Of a DNA stretch of 64,000 nt, positions 58,827-64,000 are shown in pieces; position 1 is the stretch's first letter; each line of letters begins with the position of its first letter. The translations under genes and the position numbers were made by a program. The notes below the pieces were generated by a model, which was not told where the DNA came from, ran no database searches, and worked only from the letters and a program-made list of their open reading frames with translations. This DNA is from Bacillota bacterium (GTDB lineage: Bacteria; Bacillota; Sulfobacillia; Sulfobacillales; Sulfobacillaceae). The stretch lies in contig JAJZXX010000176.1 of the NCBI GenBank assembly GCA_021806205.1, forward strand, positions 1 to 64,000, read 5' to 3'.

Positions 58827-61155
58827 AGGCTTTGCCCCCTTTCGCGCGCCAAATTACCTCGGGGGTCAAAGGCAAGACGTTGAGGGGAATATTGGCTGCT
58901 CGAGACAAGGCGTTGGCTAAAGCCGCGCCGATAGCAAGCACTCCGTGCTCGCCCAAGGGACGGGCGCCGAACGGGGAGTCGACTTGGGGCGTTTCCACAA
59001 ATTCGACCAGGTATTGCTCCGCCTGTTCACCGACGCGCATGACTCGGTAACTGCGAAATTGGTTGGATAAAAATTGCCCCTGCGCGTCGTAGTGCACGGC
59101 TTCGCGACTGGCGATGCCTAGGCCCATGTTCATGCCGCCCATGACTTGGCCGGCGGCTGCTTTGGGATTGATGACCTGCCCTGCATCCAGTACCGTGGCC
59201 GCCTTGAGAATGCGATATTGATGCGTGATGCGGTGATATTCCACCTCCACGGCTTGGACGCCCACGGTCCAGGCCGGGCCGGGCCGGCCATGCCCGGTTT
59301 GTTGGTCCAAGAGATTGAGATGACGAATCATAAAACGGCCCCGTCCCATGATTTGTCCACCGATGGAGTCGCCTTCCGGGTATTTGTAGCCGAGCGCTAA
59401 ATCTTGGTATCGGAGCGCAATGGTGGGGTCGTCGCGGACAAATATTTTCTCGCCGCCGTAATCGAGATCATCGGGTGAGCACCGCAATATGGCGGCGGCA
59501 ATACTTTTGAGTTGGCGCACCATATCATCCGCGGCATCCATCACGGCGCGTCCCACCATGTAGGTGGAGAGGCTCGCCACAGTCTTCCAGTGCTCCGGAT
59601 CGACGGCCGTATTGACGTCTTCGTGAACAAATACCTGGTCTATGGGGATGCGTAATTGCTCGGCGAGGATTTGCGCGGCAGTGGTTTTTGTCGCCGGCCC
59701 AAACTCCACTGCGCCGATATTAAGATTGACACTGCCGTCGGAATTCATGAGGGTGATGGCCCCTGAAATCGCGTTGGGAGGACTGGACGAGGTCTTCCAA
59801 AATGCCGCCACCCCGGTGGCGCGGACGCGGTGAGCATCAATGGGTTCCACGGCGGCCTGGTTCCAGCGAATCACCCGGCGCATCTGTTCGATGCAAAGCG
59901 GCAAGTGGCCGAGATTGCTCCTGGTCAAGCGCGCCTTAGTGGGGGTGAGGTGTCCAGGGGCCAGCGCATTTTGTTCCCTGAGACGCAGAGGATCCTGGTC
60001 CAGGGCCTTGGCCAGTTCATCGATAGCCCGCTCCACCGCAAACGTCATAGGCATATGCCCAAACCCTCGAAAGGCGGTGGTGTAGGTGTGATTGGTGTAC
60101 ACAGAGAACACGTCCGTGTGAAGGTGTTCGATATTGTATGGACCCGTACACTGGGCCGCGATGGCACGGGCAATCCGTGGAGCTGAGTCGGTGTAGGCGC
60201 CAATATCCATATAAAACCGCATCTGGGCCGCCTGAATCATTCCGTCTTGGGTCGCGCCCAACTCGACCTCGGCTTCCATACCCATACCCACCGGAGACGT
60301 TGCCATATCGGCTTCGCGGGTGTTCACCAACTTGACCGTGTGGCCCCCGACCGCTCTAGAGGCCAAATAGGCTAAAAGTTCTAACTGGATAGCGGCCTTG
60401 CCACCGAATGCACCGCCCACTAAGGGCACCTGGACAATGATCTGACCGGGATTCAGTTTGAAGTATTTGGCCACCTGCTTTTGGACTTCGAAGGGGGACT
60501 GGGTGCTGGCCTGAATGAGGACACGCCCGTCCGGCAAAATCTCGGCCTTGGCGATGCGGGGTTCTATGGCCGCGTGATCGATTTGCGGGAGGCTCACCTG
60601 GACCTTCACGCGCACCGAACATTTTTTTAGGAATCTATCGGGATCGCCTTTGATCATGTTGGCCTCATCGGCGATATTGCTGTGCTTTCGGGGAGAGGCC
60701 GGGGGAGTCGCCACGGTGTAGCTGCCGATATTATCATGGACTAAAGGTGCATTGGCCTTGAGGGCGTCTTGGATCGAGTTGACGACCGCTAAAGGCCGGT
60801 ACCGCACTTTGATCAGGCTGGCCGCTTTTTGAGCGGCGGATTCATCACGCGCCACGATCAGAGCTACCGGTTCCCCCCAGTAGCGCACTTTGTCTTTGGC
60901 CAAGGGCGGCCGATCCTCGGTGACGTCGCCCGTTAATAAAGGCGCCAAGTCGCCCGCGGTTAAGATGGTCTGTACCCCGGCAACTTTCCGGGCATCGGCG
61001 GTATGTATGCCAACAATTTTTGCGTGGGCCTGGCGGGCGGGTACAAAAAGGGCATGCCAGGTGCCCGGCACGTTCATATCATTCGTGTAGCGCGCTCGGC
61101 CGGTAACTTTGCTCGAGGCCTCCTTACGCCTCACACTGGTGCCGATAATGGTCAT
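58813..61155 (-). CDS. Xanthine dehydrogenase-family molybdopterin-binding large subunit
   Basis: The molybdenum catalytic subunit has cofactor loop LVGGAFGGKAAIQLELLAYL, active-site loop TAFRGFGHMPMTFAVERAID (about residue 362, RGFG as in xanthine dehydrogenase/aldehyde oxidase rather than CO dehydrogenase) and catalytic glutamate in RPLGEHGVLAIGAALANAL. GAGGAGGA precedes ATG 61155. Length is 780 aa. The substrate is not evident: purines, nicotinate-like heterocycles or aldehydes are possible. No XdhC gene is adjacent; it may share that of the 38-kb cluster. Confidence 0.92.
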   Translation of the reverse strand: MTIIGTSVRRKEASSKVTGRARYTNDMNVPGTWHALFVPARQAHAKIVGIHTADARKVAGVQTILTAGDLAPLLTGDVTEDRPPLAKDKVRYWGEPVALIVARDESAAQKAASLIKVRYRPLAVVNSIQDALKANAPLVHDNIGSYTVATPPASPRKHSNIADEANMIKGDPDRFLKKCSVRVKVQVSLPQIDHAAIEPRIAKAEILPDGRVLIQASTQSPFEVQKQVAKYFKLNPGQIIVQVPLVGGAFGGKAAIQLELLAYLASRAVGGHTVKLVNTREADMATSPVGMGMEAEVELGATQDGMIQAAQMRFYMDIGAYTDSAPRIARAIAAQCTGPYNIEHLHTDVFSVYTNHTYTTAFRGFGHMPMTFAVERAIDELAKALDQDPLRLREQNALAPGHLTPTKARLTRSNLGHLPLCIEQMRRVIRWNQAAVEPIDAHRVRATGVAAFWKTSSSPPNAISGAITLMNSDGSVNLNIGAVEFGPATKTTAAQILAEQLRIPIDQVFVHEDVNTAVDPEHWKTVASLSTYMVGRAVMDAADDMVRQLKSIAAAILRCSPDDLDYGGEKIFVRDDPTIALRYQDLALGYKYPEGDSIGGQIMGRGRFMIRHLNLLDQQTGHGRPGPAWTVGVQAVEVEYHRITHQYRILKAATVLDAGQVINPKAAAGQVMGGMNMGLGIASREAVHYDAQGQFLSNQFRSYRVMRVGEQAEQYLVEFVETPQVDSPFGARPLGEHGVLAIGAALANALSRAANIPLNVLPLTPEVIWRAKGGKAYGAL

Positions 61156-61313
61156 GAAAGTCCTCCTCAGGAATCGTGTCGACCCATTGGTAGCTTCCCT
61201 TACGCCAGGAGATTCTATGTGTCAGTGAAGGTGGGGGGTCAGCGTGGTATCATGTACCTATGATTCTGCAATACTGAACTGGGATAAGGGTTAGGCTCAA
61301 GAGGGTGGTTCGC

Positions 61314-62624
61314 ATGAAAATTCAAGTGGTGGGGGTCAATCATATAGAGGCGCCACTATCGGTGCGCGAACGGGTGGCTATAGCTCCTCCTGTGTTGGTT
61401 GATGCCTATCAGAGCCGCGATCGCATTCGTCATGAAGAGGGCACGGTGGTTTTATCCACGTGCAACCGGACCGAAATCTATGTCGCGGGAGACGTCGAAC
61501 TGGCGGATGTGTTGACCTGGTGGGAACGTATGGTGGGCGTCAATCGCGGGGAATTTTCTGACGCGCTCTATTGGTGGGAGGGGATGGAGGCCGCCCGACA
61601 TTTATTTGGGGTCGCTGCGGGCATTGATTCGATGGTGCTGGGCGAAACCCAGATCCTGGGTCAAGTCAAGGACGCCTATCAGATTGCCCAGGAGTATGGC
61701 GTGGCTGGCCAGTTGCACCGGATCTTTCAATACGCCTTAAAAGTGGGCAAGCGATCCCACAGCGAGACAGAGGTCGGGCGCAATGCGCTTTCGTTAGGGT
61801 ATGCGGTGGTGGAACTGGCCAAAAAAGTATTCGGTTCGGTTCAAGACCGCTCGGCCCTCATCATTGGGGCGGGCGAGACCGCTCAGTTGGTTGCCCGCCA
61901 TTTGAGTGCCCAAGGTCTCAAATCCTTGACGATCTTGAACCGCACCGATAGGTTAGGTGCTCGCCTGGCGCAAGAGATTGGCGTCTTGACGGTTGACTGG
62001 GCCCAATTAGAGTCGGCGATGGCCCGAGCAGACATTGTGGTGTCTTGCACCAGCGCGCCGGGGTTTTTGGTGACACGAGAGATGGCCGCACGCACGCTGA
62101 AAAGGAACCCGCATCAATTTCGCTTCTTTTTTGATTTGGCCGTGCCGCGCGATATCGATCCTACAGTGGCGGACTTGAGTCGAAGCGTGTTTGTTTATGA
62201 CATTGATGATGTGACTAGAGTTGTCGACGCGAATCTGCAAAAACGGCGGCGCGAGGTATTCAAGGTGGATCGCATTATTCAGGAGGAGGTGGTTCAGTTT
62301 CAGGACGAAGTGGGGGCCGGCCAGGTGGGATCGGTCATTCGCTCGCTGAGGGACAAGGCCGAAACGATTCGCCAGGAGGAGCTGGCTAAGGCGATGGTTC
62401 GTCTGCCGAATCTCTCGGAGGATGAACGTCGCGTCGTGGCGGATACCACCCGCCTTATTCTCAATAAGTTTCTCAATGACGCGATGGTGTCCATGCGCAG
62501 TTGGGGGCAGGACGAGCAGAAGGGGTCATCATATATTGCTGCTATTCGCGAACTGTTCCGACTCACTGATGAGGACGCTGCGGCTATGACCCGCGACACC
62601 CATGTGGCACTGCCCGGTAAATAG
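61314..62624 (+). CDS. hemA: Glutamyl-tRNA reductase
   Basis: It reduces glutamyl-tRNA to glutamate-1-semialdehyde, the first step of C5 heme and corrin synthesis. The catalytic cysteine is C50 in VLSTCNRTEIYV, followed by HLFGVAAGIDSMVLGETQIL and the NADPH domain ALIIGAGETAQLVARHLSAQ. I use ATG 61314 (AAGAGGGTGG upstream); the ORF track gives GTG 61305. Length is 436 aa. It starts a hem operon and also feeds the cobalamin genes at the other end of the window. Confidence 0.96.
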   Translation: MKIQVVGVNHIEAPLSVRERVAIAPPVLVDAYQSRDRIRHEEGTVVLSTCNRTEIYVAGDVELADVLTWWERMVGVNRGEFSDALYWWEGMEAARHLFGVAAGIDSMVLGETQILGQVKDAYQIAQEYGVAGQLHRIFQYALKVGKRSHSETEVGRNALSLGYAVVELAKKVFGSVQDRSALIIGAGETAQLVARHLSAQGLKSLTILNRTDRLGARLAQEIGVLTVDWAQLESAMARADIVVSCTSAPGFLVTREMAARTLKRNPHQFRFFFDLAVPRDIDPTVADLSRSVFVYDIDDVTRVVDANLQKRRREVFKVDRIIQEEVVQFQDEVGAGQVGSVIRSLRDKAETIRQEELAKAMVRLPNLSEDERRVVADTTRLILNKFLNDAMVSMRSWGQDEQKGSSYIAAIRELFRLTDEDAAAMTRDTHVALPGK

Positions 62625-62645
62625 TCGTAGAACCGGGGGGACGTT

Positions 62646-63443
62646 TTGGGCATTCTTCTTGTCGCGTTAACCGGGATGGGGTATCTGGGCGCGGCGATCT
62701 TAACGGTAGCGCAGTTATATGATGGGGAAATGGCCCCATGGGCGCGCTTTTGTGCATGGGCTGGATTTGTCTTTGGCGGCTGGTGGCTCGCGGGACGGAT
62801 AGCGGGGTTAATTAGCCCCGGTCCCTTGACCCTCCAAGATTTTGTCCTAACCTTAGTATGGCTTTCAACAACGCTCTGGTTATTGGGGGGGCGCCGGTTT
62901 GATCTGGCTTGTTTGGGAGCGTTTTTGTACCCCCCGGGGTTTTTGCTTTGGGCGGCCAGCCTATGGGCGGCGCAACGCGTTTTTGCGTCAGCGCCCCCGA
63001 CCAGCATTGCTATCAGCCTCATGATGTCGGTAATCGCAGCGTCGGTTTTTTTGCTCTTGGCGGTTTTCGGTATCATGTATATCGAAAAGGAGCGTGAATT
63101 GGCCGAAAAGCGTATACGCCTGTTTTACTACCAATTGCCTGCGCTCGATGACATGGATGATTGGATGGCCCGCTTATTGCTGTGGGGATGGCTTTGGTTT
63201 ACGGCGACCCTGATGGTCGGACAAGTTCTTTGGGCAGGCGGTCATTTTTCCGGGGGTCTTGGGCGTCTAGCCCCAGTGGGGGTTTGGGCTATTTACGCTA
63301 TGGTTCTGGCCGGTCGCCTGTTTTGGCATTGGCGGGGGCACCGCGTGGCCGTCGGTGCCATGTTGGCGTTTGTCGGTGTCTTGGGCAATCTCTTTGTGGT
63401 TGACCTGGTGCTAACATCGCCCCATGGCCTATTCTTGTGGTAA
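62646..63443 (+). CDS. hemX: HemX-like (CcsA-type) membrane protein
   Basis: This 265-aa polytopic membrane protein has about eight hydrophobic segments and the CcsA/HemX pattern, including a charged cytoplasmic loop IEKERELAEKRIRLFYYQLP followed by DDMDDWMARLLLWGWLWFTA. In Bacillus hemX lies between hemA and hemC, as here, and HemX affects HemA level. TTG 62646 follows GGGGGGAC. The tryptophan-rich WWD motif of true CcsA is absent, so heme export is not implied. Confidence 0.82.
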   Translation: MGILLVALTGMGYLGAAILTVAQLYDGEMAPWARFCAWAGFVFGGWWLAGRIAGLISPGPLTLQDFVLTLVWLSTTLWLLGGRRFDLACLGAFLYPPGFLLWAASLWAAQRVFASAPPTSIAISLMMSVIAASVFLLLAVFGIMYIEKERELAEKRIRLFYYQLPALDDMDDWMARLLLWGWLWFTATLMVGQVLWAGGHFSGGLGRLAPVGVWAIYAMVLAGRLFWHWRGHRVAVGAMLAFVGVLGNLFVVDLVLTSPHGLFLW

Positions 63444-63481
63444 GGGCAGACTAGAAAGAGACAAAAGGAGGCGGTGGGAAG

Positions 63482-64000
63482 GTGGCACACATAAAAATCG
63501 GGACACGGGCCAGTGCCCTGGCTTTAGCGCAGGCTGACGCCGTTGCCCAGTTGTTGCGGGAATTGGGCCACACCGCCGAACTCGTGCCGATCAAGACGTG
63601 CGGCGATCATGTGTTGGATCGGCCGTTGCATGAAATAGGATCTAAAGGACTATTTACCGAAGAGTTGGAGCGTGCGCTTTTGTCGAATGCGGTGGATGTG
63701 GCGGTCCACTCGTTGAAGGATTTACCCACGGAGCTGACTCGGGGACTCAAGGTTGTCGCATACATGTTGCCCGAAGATAGGCGCGATGTAATGATTACGG
63801 GGGGATCGGCTTTGGCTGACCTTAGGCCAGGGACGGTTGTGGGCACCTCAAGCCTTCGAAGGGCGGCGTTTATCCGGGCGTGGAGGCCCGATCTTGAAAT
63901 CGCGCCCATACGCGGGAATCTTTTGACCCGTTTGGAGAAATGGCAGAAAGGTCAGGTCGACGCGTTGGTTTTAGCCGCCGCCGGATTATTGCGGATGGGG
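63482..64000 (+). CDS. hemC: Hydroxymethylbilane synthase (3' end outside window)
   Basis: It polymerises four porphobilinogen units. HIKIGTRASALALAQADAVA, IKTCGDHVLDRPLHEIGSKG, LFTEELERALLSNAVDVAVH followed by SLKDLPTE, and VVGTSSLRRAAFIRAWRPD are family signatures. GTG 63482 follows AAAGGAGG. About 173 of the usual 310 residues are visible; the dipyrromethane-binding cysteine would lie beyond the edge. Confidence 0.95.
   Translation, partial: MAHIKIGTRASALALAQADAVAQLLRELGHTAELVPIKTCGDHVLDRPLHEIGSKGLFTEELERALLSNAVDVAVHSLKDLPTELTRGLKVVAYMLPEDRRDVMITGGSALADLRPGTVVGTSSLRRAAFIRAWRPDLEIAPIRGNLLTRLEKWQKGQVDALVLAAAGLLRMG

Noticed and set aside
1-64000. CRISPR arrays, tRNA and rRNA genes, prophage
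   Set aside because: I saw no regularly spaced repeats, no cloverleaf-like T-loop signatures between genes, and no phage structural or integrase genes apart from the two insertion-element transposases.

Overview
The window is a single chromosomal stretch, about 55-60% GC by eye, with dense operons on both strands and strong AGGAGG-type ribosome binding sites. Gene content points to an aerobic, menaquinone-using Gram-positive bacterium: a complete-looking lower cobalamin pathway with the oxygen-dependent enzyme BluB, a men operon, lipoproteins, a DUF881 protein, a YkoP-like deacetylase and an ETF:menaquinone oxidoreductase-like protein. My best guess is a Sulfobacillus-like member of the Firmicutes. 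This is inferred from gene content and not proven.

Region by region. (1) 1-9992: cobalamin assembly, with cbiA (cut by the window edge), a HAD phosphatase, then a B12-riboswitch-led operon cobU-cbiB-cobS-cobD-cbiP, a leaderless BtuF-like protein, a fused cobT-bluB and a PduO-type adenosyltransferase. A convergent lipoprotein BtuF gene at 10060-10995 has its own B12 riboswitch and a rho-independent terminator. (2) 11.3-15.1 kb: a scrapyard of mobile elements made of an IS607-type remnant (intact serine recombinase, truncated tnpB), an abutting IS200/IS605-type element (intact Y1 transposase, tnpB with one in-frame stop) and the wreck of an MFS transporter gene. (3) 15.2-17.3 kb: an FGGY sugar kinase followed by unresolved, probably degenerate DNA. 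(4) 17.3-24.7 kb, minus strand: menF-menD-menH-menB-menE-menA plus a small membrane protein; menC is absent. (5) 24.8-32 kb: an APH-like kinase, prephenate dehydratase, acyl-CoA synthetase, YigZ, and a glycolipid glycosyltransferase next to a polysaccharide deacetylase/YkoP protein.

(6) 32.1-45.1 kb: a long same-strand gene set built round a form II CoxL-type molybdenum hydroxylase (coxS-L-M, MoxR ATPase, VWA protein, coxG, XdhC, MocA), followed without gaps by an acyl-CoA synthetase, an alpha/beta hydrolase, a two-component pair and tatC. (7) 45.2-50 kb: an ETF:menaquinone oxidoreductase-like Fe-S/cytochrome b protein behind a promoter-operator, a GH18 lipoprotein, a broken GNAT gene and a universal stress protein. 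(8) 50.5-55.5 kb: a DUF881 protein and the TCA genes icd-mdh-sucC-sucD, closed by a strong terminator. (9) 55.6-61.2 kb, minus strand: a second molybdenum hydroxylase (large, FAD and 2Fe-2S subunits) with an FUSC-type exporter. (10) 61.3-64 kb: the start of a heme operon, hemA-hemX-hemC (hemC cut by the window edge).

Common thread: B12, menaquinone, heme and molybdenum-cofactor enzymes together describe a respiratory chemoorganotroph or mixotroph. The least explained systems are the form II hydroxylase cluster with its CoA ligase and hydrolase, and the second hydroxylase paired with an aromatic-acid-type exporter.
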